From Ricinus communis (taxonomy: Eukaryota; Streptophyta; Magnoliopsida; Malpighiales; Euphorbiaceae): a stretch of 64,000 nt of DNA. Within the stretch, counting starts at the first letter, position 1; each line of letters opens with the position of its first letter. Both the position numbers and the translations under genes were made by a program. A model generated the notes under the pieces. That model was given only the letters and a program-made list of their open reading frames with translations. It had not been told where the DNA came from and ran no database searches. Positions 12,052 through 24,516 of the stretch are shown here, one piece after another. The stretch lies in assembly GCF_019578655.1 (NCBI RefSeq), contig NC_063257.1:17112001-17176000 (forward strand). Direction: 5' to 3'.

Positions 12052-13653
12052 CTAATCATCTGCCGAGGCTGGTGGAATGAAAATCGGTGCGTCCTTAGTG
12101 GGGGCTATACTAATTGACAGTGGAGGGTTCTAAGTGGAAGGTGAGGCTGGTGGGGGCATCGGCGCATCCTCGGTAGGAGCTGTGCTTGTAGACGATGGAG
12201 GGTCCTGAGTGGCAGCTGGAACTGGTGGAGGCTGGGTTGCATCTGGAAAACAATCACTGAGGTCCAGCTCAATATCACCCAGATTATTAAAGAATCGCTG
12301 CACTCCATCATCCCTGCCAGAATCAGCTATCCGCTAGAGTTGAGCTGCTATCTGACTGACTGTGTAACCTGTCTCTCGAGGCCCTCCAAGAGCTGCTGCA
12401 GTACATCGTTAAAACCTTGGAGCTGTGCTCCGGTCTCCTTCCGGAACTGCCTAAACTCAGTGAAGTGCTATTGATGAAAGTCTGAAAGCCTGTCTAAGCG
12501 ATCAGCAAGAGCATCTATCTGAGCATTAGAAGTGCTGGCAGTATGTAAAGATGAAGCACTAGGAGAGGGGTTGAAAGCACATGCCACGTCAAGTATGTCT
12601 CGAGGTCGTAGCTCTGGTATGTCTACAGCTAGGTCCTGTTGTGCCCTAGCTCTGGCCTCCCTAGCCTTCCGCAAGACCCGACTGACTAATCTGTACTCTA
12701 TTCTATGGGGCCACTGAGAAGCTGTCATCATCCGCATGTTAATCATCTGGCGGACTCCCACTAGTAACATATCTCCTATCTGAGTCAGCTCACTCAAACA
12801 ACCATCTAGAACATCCAACCTCCTAGCCAACCGTGTGATGTAGGGGCCAAAACAGAGATGTATCTTCTTGGACTCCCTCATGAAGGTCCTGATCTGACTG
12901 GCTACGAGGTAGCACATATCCAACTTCCTGTGCTGATGTAGTGCCCAAAGGATAAAGACATCAGTCTACGTCACTACCCCAAAGCTCTCCTCTCTGCTTG
13001 TAATGGTGTAGACCAAAAGTGTATGTAAATATTGGAGCCGGTCTGGAATACTGGATGCCTTTGAGCAGCTCGGATAGTAATGCTCTAGCCTGGTCACAAT
13101 CTCATCCCACATCCTCTCATAAGGGATGCGGTGAGTATATAAGCACCCTGGTATGCCTCTTCAGTGATCTCCTATTGAGTCCATAGCCCCATGTGCATTC
13201 CAAACTGAGGCACGGTCATCGAGAACTGTCTGCCTCCCAGCCATTAAGAAATGGCATATGGCTGATGCTAATCAATGATCTGCTGTTGTAGAAAGAAAGT
13301 GCTGCAGAACTTTATAGTGAGCTCCCAGTAGGTGGGCTCGATGATGTCGAAGAAGCGAGCATATGGTAGGGTCTCAAAGAGCTCACTGACCTCTAGGGCT
13401 AGTTCGACCCTCTCTAGTGCGGTGAAGTCAATACACCGTCTAGTCCCAACTTGCTTCCATCGAAGAGATTGGAAGCACCGTTCATGATCTGCAGACTGAA
13501 AAGTAAGCATTGTCGGAGTGGTGGTAGTCGAGTGTCTTCCGGTACTAGTGGTACTAGTACCTACTACTGCTATGAAGAAAAGGCATCTGCATTAGTGTGA
13601 TGTCTCTTGTAGTGGGCCTATCGTGGAGGCTGCTGTCTGGTGCGCTTTGACAT
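12052..13653 (-). pseudogene. Element B ORF after pol (Athila-type, env position)
   Basis: Degenerate ORF of about 530 codons from ATG 13653 to stop 12052, broken by several stops and frameshifts. It starts with basic MSKRTRQQPP. A conserved middle follows: RWKQVGTRRCIDF, then FFDIIEPTYWELTIKF and FLQQQI (13268-13510), and a helical part with GPYITRLARRLDVLDGCL and MINMRMMTASQ (12468-12923). The C-terminus is Pro-rich. The same protein is encoded by element E at 61894-63491. It resembles the Athila ORF (ATHILA ORF-1 type) sometimes called env-like from its position. I see no signal peptide or membrane segment, so an envelope role is not supported. Function unknown. Confidence 0.7.
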
Positions 13654-14903
13654 TATACCTAAAAAGGTATTAGTCAGTAACAGAAGCATAGAAAATAACG
13701 CATACATAACAGCTAAATAATTCAAACAGCACAAAAAAAATATAGCCAAAATTTTGGTAGCATAACAACTGAAAATTTCTAAACAGAAAATTTGAGGCAT
13801 TTTCTCCTCAAATTCTTGCAAAGAAGTAATGGCCAATGGTATTCTAGCATAATTAATAAGCAACAGTTACTAACTTCCACAATTCAGCAATGTAGGGAAG
13901 ATTAAAAGAAAAGACAGAATTACACAATGAGAATTAAATAACTAAGCTAAACCTCAAACAATAATAAAAATTTAAAACTAAAAATTTAAAATGAAATAAA
14001 AAAAATAAAACAATATTAAATAAATAAGCAGAAAAAAAATAAGCAAAACAATATCAAATAAATAAACAGAAAAACAATAATAAAAAATAAAAAAATAAAA
14101 AATAAAAACTAAAACAAAAAGATATTAGAAAACAAAGAAGAAGACTTGCTTGGTTGATGGCAAAATGCGAAAAAATTGCACAAAGAGTGAAAAAACATAG
14201 AGAATACCCGAAAATAATATGAAAGAGTTAGAAATATTTTCTCTAAAAATGATCGTGATATGCCCGTGTTATGCTCGCGTATATATAGCCATTTTCCGCC
14301 GACACCCCCATGCTCTGGCCTGTGTGTCCGACACGGGCCATGTCCAAGCCGTGCTCCCAATCAAACCGCATCCTCAAACGCCTTATAATCAACACGGTTT
14401 AGACACAGGCTGCGTTGTAAACCGTGTGACTCTTGGAAATCGTGGAGCTCCAATTATTTTTATACCCAACATGCCCTAAGTAATCAAGCACGGGCCGTGT
14501 GGCTAGCACGGACCATGTTGTAAGCCGTGTGACTCTCAGAAACTGTGTAGCTTCATTGTTCCTAACCAACACGCTCTGGGCAATTAGGCACGGGCCGTGT
14601 AGAGCAGCATGGGCTGTGTCTGAAACTGTGTTAGTCTCGTATTGAAGCCCAAAAATGTGCTTTTACTCTATTTTGTGGACTAACACCTGTATAACTCAAT
14701 AATCTACACAACTAATTAATTTTCAACCAAAATAACATAAAAATGAAAAAAGTTAAGTTCAAAACCAACCGAAATGTAAAAAACAAGCTAAGTAGAAAGG
14801 ACAAGTCAAATGCTCAAAAATGCAGAAATGTAAAGGATAAGCTCAGGAATGCTTCCGAGAGCGCTTCTTTTAACCGAGTCGTGTAGCTGGACTCATGTAG
14901 AAG
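13654..14903. other. Element B spacer between pol and the last ORF
   Basis: No coding region. It contains an A/T simple-sequence stretch (about 13965-14125) and a cluster of GC-rich words of the form acacgggccgtgt (about 14268-14640) that repeats the vocabulary of this element's LTR. Confidence 0.7.
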
Positions 14904-16448
14904 GTCAATCTTGCTGAAACAAAACCATATTGACCCGCTCCTCAACCTCAAGCGAGTCTCCATGATAATGCTTCAAGCAATGGCCATTCACTTTGAAATT
15001 TCCCTTATCGGGATAATGCAACTCAACTGTGCCATATAGGAACACCTGTTGGATCACGAACGGTCCTGACCCAACGACTCCTGAGCTTCCTTAAGAACAA
15101 ACGGAGACGTGAATTATAGAGCAAAACTCGGTCCCCAACTTGAAACTCCTTGGAGTTCCTCAGTCACTTGTCGTGCCACTTCTTAATCAGCTTCTTATAG
15201 ATGAATGAGTTTCTATAAGCTGGCTAGCGCCACTTATCCAACTCATTGAGCTGCCACTGTCTCTATTTACCTACAGAATCAACATTAAAATTACAAGTTC
15301 TTAAGGCCCAAAGGGCTCTATGCTCTAACTCAATAGGTAAATGGCAAGCTTTCCCAAAGTGCATCATCTAACTTATTCGCCCAATCCTTCCTACTCACCC
15401 TCACGGTTTTCTCTAAGATGCGTTTCAAACCCCTATTGGTAACCTCTACTTTCCCACTAGTCTGTGGGTGATAGGGTGTAGAAAACATGTAGGTCACTCC
15501 ATATCACTGAAGTACTCTCTCCAGTTGAGCATTACAAAAATGAGTCCCTCTATTACTAATCAGTGCCCTAGGTGTGCCAAACCTAGTAAATAATCACTTA
15601 AAAAACTTAGTAACGATTCTAGCATCATCAGTCTGGAAAGCTTGCGCTTCCGGCCACTTAGAGAAATACTCAACAGCAATAAGGATATACTTATTCCCAA
15701 AAGAAGAAGGAAAGGGCCCCATGAAGTCAATGCCCCAAAAATCAAAAATCTCAACCGCTTGAATGCTCGTTTGGGCATCTCATCACGAGTAGAGATGTTG
15801 AATGATCTCTGGCATGCATCACAAACCTGCACAAATGCTCTAGCATCTGGAAAGATGGTCGGCCAATAGAATCCAACATCAAGAATCTTCCTAGCAGTGT
15901 GGTTAGCTGCTTGATAACCTCCCGTTGGTCCCTCATGGCAATGCCTCAAAATCTGGAGGATCTCCTCCCCATACACGCATCGCCGAATCACCTGGTTTAT
16001 ACAAACTTGAAATAAAAAAGGATCTTCCCAAATGTAGTACTTCAAATCAGCAAAGAATCTCTTCTTTTGCTGAAATGTCATGCGACTGAGACAAAACAAG
16101 ATCTTGTGTCTTCCCCCATTTCTCACTTTGACAAAGCCAGATCGTCAAATTGCATAGAAAGATGATCTGGTGCGATGATAACTAATCCAATGCGGTTTTG
16201 TTCTCTCAGTCAGACAGTCTATCGCTCTCAGCAGCAGTTCATTGGTCATACCCTCGGTGATGACCAGCAGTCCTTCCTGATTGAGTTGTCATACCCTTTG
16301 GTAAGACCTTTGCAATCAAGTAATTGACAAAAATGGAAAACCAAGGGACATCCAAAGATACCTTAATAGAGCATAAGTACTCATCTAAAAAACTGTCATC
16401 AATAGGCCTTTCATCAAGTGCATCTAGGCTCGGGTTCTCCAATCTCAA
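14904..16448 (-). pseudogene. Element B integrase
   Basis: C-terminal third of pol. The N-terminal HHCC zinc domain is readable in the ORF at 15560-16126 (ILRHCHEG, then ANHTARKIL and VCDACQR), preceded by [11 protein letters not shown]. The catalytic core is shifted out of frame and interrupted. The C-terminus with GHCLKHYHG and the EERVNMV tail ends at stop 14904-14906. The mature enzyme would cut target DNA and join the element ends; this copy is inactive. Confidence 0.8.
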
Positions 16449-16949
16449 AAGGTGATCTGCGGCCGAGTTCTCTGCACCCTTCTTATCCTTGATCTCATCT
16501 CAATGTCAAATTCCTACAAAAGCAAAATCTAACGAATGAGTCTCGGCTTAGCATCATGCTACCCAAACAAGTACCGAATGATCCGTGTAGACCACGGTCT
16601 TAGATAGTACCAAGTGTGAGCGAAACTTGTCGAAAGCGTATACCACAGGAAGCAACTCCTTCTCAGTAACTCCTGGGCATCTGTCAATATCTTGCTAGCA
16701 TAATAAATTGGTTGGAACTTATTGTTAATCCTCTGTCCTAAAACAGCTCCAACTACAAAATCACTAGCATTACATATTAGCTCAAAAGGCAGCCTCCAAT
16801 TAAGCGAAACCATAATAGGGGTTGTAGTTAGCTTCTCCCTAAGTAACTCAAAAGCCTGCAAACAATCATCAGAAAATATGAATGGAACATCTTTTACAAG
16901 CAATTGAGTCAAAGATCTAGCAATCTTAGAAAACTCTTTGATGAACCTT
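16449..16949 (-). pseudogene. Element B RNase H
   Basis: The segment LPFELICNASDFVVGAVLG corresponds to the first RNase H motif, but the catalytic Asp of the usual CDAS is Asn (CNAS). IYYASKIL follows, then frame breaks. It would have degraded the RNA template during reverse transcription. Confidence 0.75.
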
Positions 16950-17989
16950 CTATAAAAACCTGCATGACCAAGGAAACTCCTAATAGCCTTAACCGAGCTA
17001 GGAGGTGGCAACTTAGCAATGGTCTCTACCTTAGTTCTATCTACCTCCATCCCTGCATGTGAAATCTTATGCCCTAGCACAATACTCTCCTTTTCCATAA
17101 AATGACACTTTTCCCAATTCAGCACAAGGTTAGCTTCTACATAGCGCGCAACGCTCTAAGTTAAGCAAATAATGGAAGAAAGAGTTACCAAATATCGAGA
17201 AAACATCCAAAAACACCTCCATGGACTCTTCAATTATGTCATGGAAGATCGCCATCATACACCTCTGTAAAGTAGGAGGTGCATTGCACAAACCGAATGT
17301 CATCCTCTTATAAGTGAACGTACAATAGGGGCAAGTGAAATTGGTTTTCTCTTGGTCCTAAAATGCAATGAGAATATGAAAATAACCTAAAAAATCATCA
17401 AGAAAGCAATAAAACATATGCCATGATAAGTGCTCTAACATCTAGTCAATAAAAGGAAGGGGAAAATGGTCCTTCCGAGTTGCATCATTGAGCCTCCTGT
17501 AATCAATGCAAACTCGGAAACCAGTTACCGTCCTAGTCAATATTAGCTCATCCTTCTCGTTCTTAATCACCATCATGCCTCCCTTCTTAGGCACAACCTG
17601 CACAGGACTAACCCAAGAGCTGTCAGAAATAGGGTAAATCAAACCTGCATCTAGAAGTTTAATTACCTCTTTCTTGACTACTTCTTTCATATTTGGGTTC
17701 AACCGTCATTGTGGTTATACCATTACCCTGTAATTATCCTCCATCAGGATCTTATGCGAATAACAGTTGGGGTTGATTCCAAGAGTGTTTGCAATCTTGT
17801 ATGTAAAGGCCTCGGGATACTTCATAAGAGAAGCCAAAGTCATCTCCTTCTCCTCAGGAGTCAAATCAGCTGCAATGATTACCGACAGCTTCTCCGCCTC
17901 ATCCAAATAGGCATAGGTCAAGTGCTTAGGCAACTCCTTCAACTCTAGGGCTGGTGGCTCCTCAAGTGAAGGTCTCAATTTCTGCACCT
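16950..17989 (-). pseudogene. Element B reverse transcriptase
   Basis: Fragments in several frames: AYLDEAEKLSVIIAADLT (17715-17987), then EVIKLLDAGLIYPISDSSWVS and GFRVCIDYRRLNDATRKDHF (17442-17702), and later VLGHKISHAGMEVDRTKVE with FLGHAGFYRRFI (from 17125). The catalytic box reads FLDVFSIFG at about 17185-17210, where related copies have MDDFSVFG, so one metal-binding Asp is lost. Confidence 0.85.
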
Positions 17990-19072
17990 TGACCTGTCAA
18001 TATCAACAGAATGGTCAGCATACCTGCTGGGCTCACTAGCCAACAAACAAGCAAGTTGTTCCAACACATCCTCATTGGACAACTCCTCCTCATCTTCAAC
18101 CTGTAATGCTACCTGCAAAGGGTCATCAAATAATATCTCCTGCAATTGAGACTCCACAATATCATCCAAAACATCCATAGAATATATAGTATCATCATGG
18201 TCAAGTGAATATCTCATAAAAGTGCTAAGGTTAAAGGTAATAGTCTCATCACCTACTCTAAGCTGTAACTTCTCATCACATGCATCTATAACAGCCCTAA
18301 ATGTTGCAAGGAAAGGTCTACCTAGAATTAAAGGCACGCTACTCTCACCCTCCATATCCATAATAACAAAATCAATAGGAAATATAAACTTGTCTACCTT
18401 AACAAGTACATTTTCAACTATTCCCCTAGGATATTTCACAGTCCTATCTGCTAACTGTATGCTCATCCAAGTAGGTTTAGGCTCACTCAAATCTAATTTC
18501 TCAAACAAACTGCTAGGCATTAGATTAACGCTAGCTCCTAAATCAGCTAAAGCATCACTAATATGCAAATTACTAATAATACTGGGAACAATGGAACTCC
18601 TTGGATCACGCCTCTTTACTGGCAGCTTGTTTTGAAGAATGGCTGAGCACTCCTCATTTAATGTCACAAGTCCCAAGTCCTCCAGCTTCCTCTTGTTGCT
18701 TAGAATCTCTTTCAGGAACCTAGCATACCTAGGTATCTGTGATATAGCCTCAACAAAAGGTAGGTTAATCCTCAGCTGCTTAAATAAATCTAAAAACTTA
18801 CCAAACTGCTGATCAACCTTTTCCTGCTTCAACCTGGCAGGATATGAAATTGGAGGCTGGTATTCCCTCACACGACTCTTCTTCTTGTCCTCAGTTTGCA
18901 CAGGCTCTACCATCTTCTTAGCTGGCTCATCCTGCATAATAACATCATTATCAGCCATAGGTAAGGAACTAGCTAATTGCTTACCTGATCTCAAGGTGAT
19001 GGCCTTGACATGCTCCCTTGGGTTTGACTCTATGGTACTGGAAAGCATCCCTGGCTGTTTCTCAGCCAGCAT
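17990..19072 (-). pseudogene. Element B Gag C-terminus and aspartic protease
   Basis: An open stretch of 365 codons (17975-19072) carries the linker HVKAITLRSGKQL, a Lys/Glu-rich region, and then a retropepsin domain with active-site motif ADLGASVNLMP and the later ILGRPFLAT motif. Both motifs are intact here. The protease would have processed Gag-Pol. It continues into RT in other frames. Confidence 0.87.
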
Positions 19073-20385
19073 CTTAGAAATCTAGCCTATCTAATTCTCC
19101 AAATTCTGTATGGAGGCCTGCTGATTTCTAAGTGTTGTGTCCGTTTGTTGAAACCTGTTCTCTGAAGTGGACACGAACTTCATCATCAACTCCTCTAAAT
19201 TGGGTTTTGAGGTAGTTGAGGGACAACAGTCTGCTATTAGGGTTGCTGCTGGTGTAACCGCTGAAATCCTGGTGGACTCTAGGTGTTATTATTTGCTACC
19301 CAAAGTTGAGATGGTTTCTCCACCCTGATTGTATGTTTTGCTGTATGGGTTATTCTGCTACCTAGGCGCATCTCCCATATAATCAACTTGCTCATGGTCA
19401 GTAGAAGAAGATGAAGAAGAAGCAAACATACCTCTCCTATTACAGTTTGCACTGTAGTATGGGCCACCACAAAACTCACAGCCAAGCTGTGCTGCATGGA
19501 CTGGTATCTAGACCTGGTCAATCTTCTTGGCCAAAAGCTCCACCTGAGCTGCCAAGGCTGATGTAGAATCTACTTTGTTCACCACTTCTTGCAGTCTTGG
19601 CCTACTCTTGGAAGACTGCCACTGATATGTGTTCATGGCCATCTCCTCAATTAAGTTTTGGGCCTGCTCTAACGTCTTACTATTAATGGCCCCACTTACA
19701 GCTGCATCTACCATCTGCCTCGTGGCTAAGTTCAAGCCACTGTAAGAAGTCTTCACATGCATCCATAATGGCGAACCATGGTGTGGGCAACATCTCAGCA
19801 AGTCCTTGTACCTCTCCCACGCATCATACATGCTCTCATCATCAAACTATTACGCATTTTTGCAGTCTTAGCAGGAGGAAAGTACTTATAAAGAAACTTC
19901 TCAGCCAAAGAATTTCAAGTGGTGATGGTGTTGGCTGGTAGGGACTGTAGCCATCTCTTCGATCTATCCCTCAAGGAAAATGGAAATAGCTTAAGCTGAA
20001 TGGCATAATCGGTAGTCCCATTAATCTTGAAGGTATCACAAATCTCCAAGAAGTTCGCAATGTGGGCATTAGGATCTTTACTGGGCAAGCCCCCAAACTG
20101 CACACTCTGTAGCACCATCTGAATGAAATTTGGCTTAATTTCAAAATTATTCGTTGCAACAGGTGGCCTCAATATACTGGTGTGCATCCCCTCCAAGGAA
20201 AGTCTAGCAAACTCGTACATCATCCTGTTTGCTTCAGCGATGTTGTTGTTGCCGTCTCCCATATTTACTGGTGTATGGAAAAGAATCTCAATCTGCTCCT
20301 CCTCCTCCACGTCTAATCGCTTCCTCAGCTACTAGAGGGATCGCTCTGGTTTGGGCAGAGGGTCTACTGGTGCACTCCTGGTCAT
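19073..20385 (-). pseudogene. Element B gag
   Basis: Starts at ATG 20385 (MTRSAP), 146 bp inside the primer site, and is broken by two adjacent stops soon after. The capsid core is readable at 19915-20310 (NFEIKPNFIQMV, then [17 protein letters not shown] and [17 protein letters not shown]). The part at 19508-19831 has YDAWERYKDLLRCCPHHG. The nucleocapsid knuckle near 19450 reads C-x2-C-x3-Y-x4-C, with Tyr in place of the zinc-binding His that element E keeps. Confidence 0.85.
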
Positions 20386-20530
20386 AAACTATCTAAAATG
20401 AACAAGGCAGCAACAAACCAAATAAATAAATGAATGAATGAATGAATAAAAATAAATGATAAAAACAGAAAAGAAAAATGGCTAAAGTAACAAATAGCAA
20501 ATTTCAGTCTAGTTCTCAAACAAAGTGATT

Positions 20531-20547
20531 CCCCGGTAATGGCGGCA
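20531..20547 (-). other. Element B primer binding site (tRNA-Asp type)
   Basis: Minus strand TGCCGCCATTACCGGGG, a few bases inside the 5' LTR. It is four mismatches from TGGCGCCGTTGCCGGGG, the complement of the plant tRNA-Asp(GUC) 3' end. Confidence 0.75.
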
Positions 20548-20553
20548 AAAACT

Positions 20554-22108
20554 TGATGCGATGCTTATACAACTACAACTAAGGTAGTGAACCTATAGAT
20601 GCAGCCTAGCACAACGACAAGTATTAAAAATATCATATCCCTCGGGAAAGTGAAATCCTAGAGTTACTACTTTGTTCCTTGTTATCTAGCCTAAAATTAA
20701 TAACGGAGGTTTCTAAATTTACTAATGACTAAAAACTAAATTCTAAGTGTATTGCGAGAATGAATGAGTAAAGAGAAGACAAGAAAGCAAATCCAAAGAG
20801 GACCTAGACTAGTTGGCAACCAAACAAAGGATAACAGATTGTTGAGTCTGATTATGCTACCCGTGGACGAATTCTAAATTGAATTTGGTTTCCCTCTCGA
20901 GACAACCGAATTCCTAAACCTAAGAACCTAAAGTTGGAATCTCTTCCTAACAATTGATTATTAAGTTAGCCTTAAGCTTTAATCCACCTCTATTAAGCTT
21001 TATTAATTCTTAATCCGCCAAATTAATTAACCTTATCTCTAAGTGAAAATTAACTTGTTCTTACAACCAAATTTCCAAGCTCAATTAGAATTTCTCAATT
21101 GCTAAAAAATTCTATGAACAGTAATCAATACATTCAATGTAATGAAAACTGGAATTTCATTATTAATTGCAAAAAGAATACAAGAAAAGAAACTCAAACA
21201 ATCTTAACAACTCAGTACAAAGCCAACATAGCAAGGAACCTCAATGGGTTCAATCAATCTAGCTACACATGTTTATGTCTAAAACAAATAGGAACTCAAT
21301 TACAATGAAAAAATAAAGAAATTGAAACATATAGACCCTTTTTCTAGAATTGGATGAACAGCTCAAAGTCTTGATCTACATTGCAGTTGATCTCCAGAAT
21401 TTTCTCTTGATTTGCTCCAAAACTCCTCTTCAATCTTTAATCCAATCCCTAGAATCATGAATCTGACGTTAAAAGGTGGAATCAGTCTTCAGAAGCCGCT
21501 TTGAAATGCCTGAAACACGTCTAGCAAAATTATAAAGGAAGATGAAGAGTCAAAATCTTCGACCAGGAACTCTCCTTTTTTCTTTTTAGCTTGTTCGTTT
21601 TATACTATGCGTAAACACGGGCGTGTTCTCAGCCCATGTCCCTCAACAAGGGCCGTGTCCATGCCGTGTTGGTCTCCAAATGACAAAAGGAACAAAATCA
21701 ATCAAGGGCACGTTTTGGCCCGTGTCACCAACACTGCTGTGCTCTTGATCCTAGCATGGGCGTGTTTTGGCCCGTGTTAACCAACAAAGGTCGTGCTTTA
21801 GGGCATGTTACCCTTGGGAACCGTGTTGCTTCAAGGTGCTTAAGCTACAGGGCCTTAGAATTTCTACACAGGCTCCAACACGGGCTGTGTTAACTTTCCA
21901 AAAGTCAAACCAAGGTCAAATGCTTCTGATTACATCCTTCTTTGCCCGAAATTGATCTAAAATTACTCAAACACTGATGATGGACCTATAAAATCTCCTA
22001 GAATACAAAAGGACATAAAACACAGGTGATCTTGAAACAAAAATAGAATAGATGCTAAGAAAATGCATAATAATATGCAAGCAAACATGTGTAAAACTAT
22101 GCATATCA
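20554..22108 (-). repeat. Element B 5' LTR
   Basis: 1555 bp, from TGATGCG to ATATCA on the plus strand. A minus-strand TATA box (TATAAAAC) lies at 21597-21604, with the GC-word cluster upstream of it at about 21605-21900. About 7% diverged from 8868-10423. Confidence 0.92.
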
Positions 22109-22113
22109 TTCAT

Positions 22114-22852
22114 ATAGAAGTAAAGAGGCTAAACTAAGCACTTATGAGAACTAACCTAACATATTTAACCCAATGATCATAGTATTAAATAGAAAGACAT
22201 AAAACAATAAAGTAAAAATTTCATCTAGATTAAGAATTTCTTCAAGTAGGAAGATGATTGGTTCTCACTCTCTACTTCTTGAAAAGCTCCTTAGATTTTA
22301 AAAAGAGTAATAAAAACTAAACTAAAGTGTTTATGGAAGAACTGTAGAGAAAATAATGGTGGAGAGATGTAGAGAGCAGATAGGAGAAAACTCTCATCCT
22401 CCCCTAGAATTAGGTTTGTAGAGATATATATAGAGAAGAGTCCTCCTCTAAATAAGTCTCCCTAAGAGATGTATACCTAATGTAAGTCTATCTAATAGAT
22501 AAGACTTTAAGTATCTTTATCTTCACCAAATACTATCCCATAAATAACTCTTAATATAAATCCTAATAATTGTACAAGATGACTAAAATGTCCCATGAGC
22601 CTTGTAATCTTTGGCCAGTCCTTGCAAATAGCAGTCTATGCGTCTTAATCTTGGGCCTTGATATGAACATATCCAATTAAGCTTCTTTTTGAGTCTTTAG
22701 CTCCATTTTTTCCTCTCTTGGCCAATATTACCTGAAGATAGACAATTAAGTTTAAGTGAGGTAAAAGTACATAATTTCATCATATTATATATAGAAATAT
22801 TATTAAAGCTATAAAATACCCTTAAATATCTATATATAATTTAGACCGATCA
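22114..22852 (-). repeat. Family-C LTR of element X, right part
   Basis: Continues 8310-8867 after the B insertion and its ttcat duplication. It ends ...gaccgatca at 22852, the reverse complement of the TGATCTGTCC start of the LTR at 40019. TATA-like atatata near 22424. With the left part the LTR is about 1.3 kb. Confidence 0.85.
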
Positions 22853-22892
22853 AATACCCCCACACTTAAACCTTTACTTGTCCTCAAGTAAA
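22853..22892 (-). promoter_or_regulatory. Element X polypurine tract and hairpin 2
   Basis: Minus strand: perfect 8-bp stem TTTACTTG / CAAGTAAA with loop AGGA (22873-22892), then ttaagtgtgggggta next to the LTR. The stem differs from the TTGCTTG / CAAGCAA of elements B and D by paired changes. Confidence 0.8.
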
Positions 22893-23035
22893 TAGCAACT
22901 AAGAATTAACTTTTGCAAAAATCATGAAGAACATTCATACTCGACTTCAAGATATTATTCAAAAGAATCTCATTAATGCAAAGATCATGTCAACCTAAGA
23001 ACACTTGAATCTAATAATTTTCTTAAAAAGTTAAA

Positions 23036-24516
23036 TGATAGGCTATTTATGTAGCTACAATCTAAGGCAGTGAGCCTATCGATGCAGACTAGCACTAATG
23101 GCGAGTATCAAGGTCATATTCTCGAGAAAGGGTGATCCTAGAACTACTGTAGCATCTTTTTATTATCCAACCTTAACAAATCGATGAAGTTGCTATTCTA
23201 TTACTAGATGTAAGCAAAGTGATTAATTAAATGTCAAACAGTCTGAAAGGATTTCGTGAAACAATCAAAGGAAAAAGCAAACCCAAGAGGACTTAAGCTA
23301 GTTGGATTTTAGTGAAGGTAAAGATTATATTGATTACCAATTGCGATTACCCGTGAGCGGATTCTAAATTGAATTCGATTTCCCTCTCGAGAATATCATA
23401 CCCTTAAACCTAAGAACCTATACAATTGAATCTCTTCCTAAGGATTGATTTTAGATTAGCCTTAAAATTAAATTCACCGCTATTAAAAGTTGTTAATTCT
23501 TAATCCGGCTAGTCAATTACCCTTATCTCTAAGTGATCATTAACCAGTTCTTGCTATTCAAATTTCCAATTGCTAAACGAACTTCTCAATTACATAAAGC
23601 AATCTAAACACCACAACTCACAAGGTCTCATGAATAATGTGATTTCTCATTAATAATGAAAGCAAGAAGAAACAAGCATTGATAATCAAAGTCTCATAAA
23701 TATTAAAAGCAATCCAACAACATAGGAAGCCCAATGGGCTCAACAATTCTAGCTACTTATGCTAATAAGCAACACAAAGTAAGGAACAAATACATAAAAG
23801 CAATTTGAAAGCATGTACACCCTTCTTCTTCAAGTCGGATGAAAAGCCCTAAATCCCCAAATCTGAATGATGAACCCTAAATTACCTCTTGAATGCCTCC
23901 AAATCCACTCTTGATCTTCAATGTGATGTTTAAACCAATGTAATCCTTCCTTCAATAGGCGAAATAGTCTCCTAAAGTCGAATATTGAAGTCTGGAAAAG
24001 GATGGCTCATGCATGTATGTGTGAAATCAAGTCAGAAAATCGAACCCTAGCAAAATAATTTGCATTTGCCTATATAAATGTCTCAGCATGGCCTTGGTCA
24101 AGCCCGTGCTAATTAGCACGGACGAAGTCCAGGCCGTGCTGGACCTCTGAGTCCTGCAAGTGAGGGCTTCTACCTGGCCGTGCCCTTGCCAGTGCTGAGC
24201 CACCACGGGCCATGGTGGAGGTCGTGGTGGCCTCGGAAACCGTGCTAAAATGGCACTCTTGAGGGTCAAGTGTTGATGGTTCAGCACGGCCAGAGTCTAG
24301 GCCGTGCGTAACCTTAAAATGGTAGCCCTTGCTCAATTTTGATGGATTCTGGTTCGTATTTGCACATATTTCCCTCGACTACTGATAATGTCCATCGATA
24401 ATCACTTGAAACATGAAAGAAACCAAAATACAGGTGATTCTAGCATAAAACAAGATAACTATGCACAAAAATGGAAGTAATTGGGCATATAAACATGTAT
24501 AAAATGATGCACATCA
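23036..24516 (-). repeat. S1: solo LTR of an Athila-type element
   Basis: 1481 bp from TGATAGGC to GCACATCA, homologous to the LTRs of D/E and closest by eye to J. The flanks ttaaa and gtaaa are an imperfect 5-bp duplication. Minus-strand TATA box (atttatata) at 24071-24079, with GC-rich words (cacggcc, gtgctg) at 24085-24310. The surrounding family-C sequence joins smoothly across it, so it is a solo LTR left by LTR-LTR recombination. Confidence 0.85.

Larger units (their letters stand above)
8868..22108 (-). mobile_element. Element B: full-length Athila-like Ty3/gypsy retrotransposon
   Basis: It is bounded by two LTRs of about 1.55 kb and flanked by a perfect 5-bp target duplication, ttcat, at 8863-8867 and 22109-22113. 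Read on the minus strand the order is 5' LTR, tRNA-Asp-type primer site, gag, protease, RT, RNase H, integrase, GC-word spacer, a further ORF, two hairpin/purine-tract modules, 3' LTR. Long LTRs, the tRNA-Asp primer site and an extra ORF after pol are Athila-lineage traits. The LTRs differ by about 7% over the roughly 350 bp I compared, so it is not recent. Every ORF carries stops and frameshifts. Confidence 0.93.
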
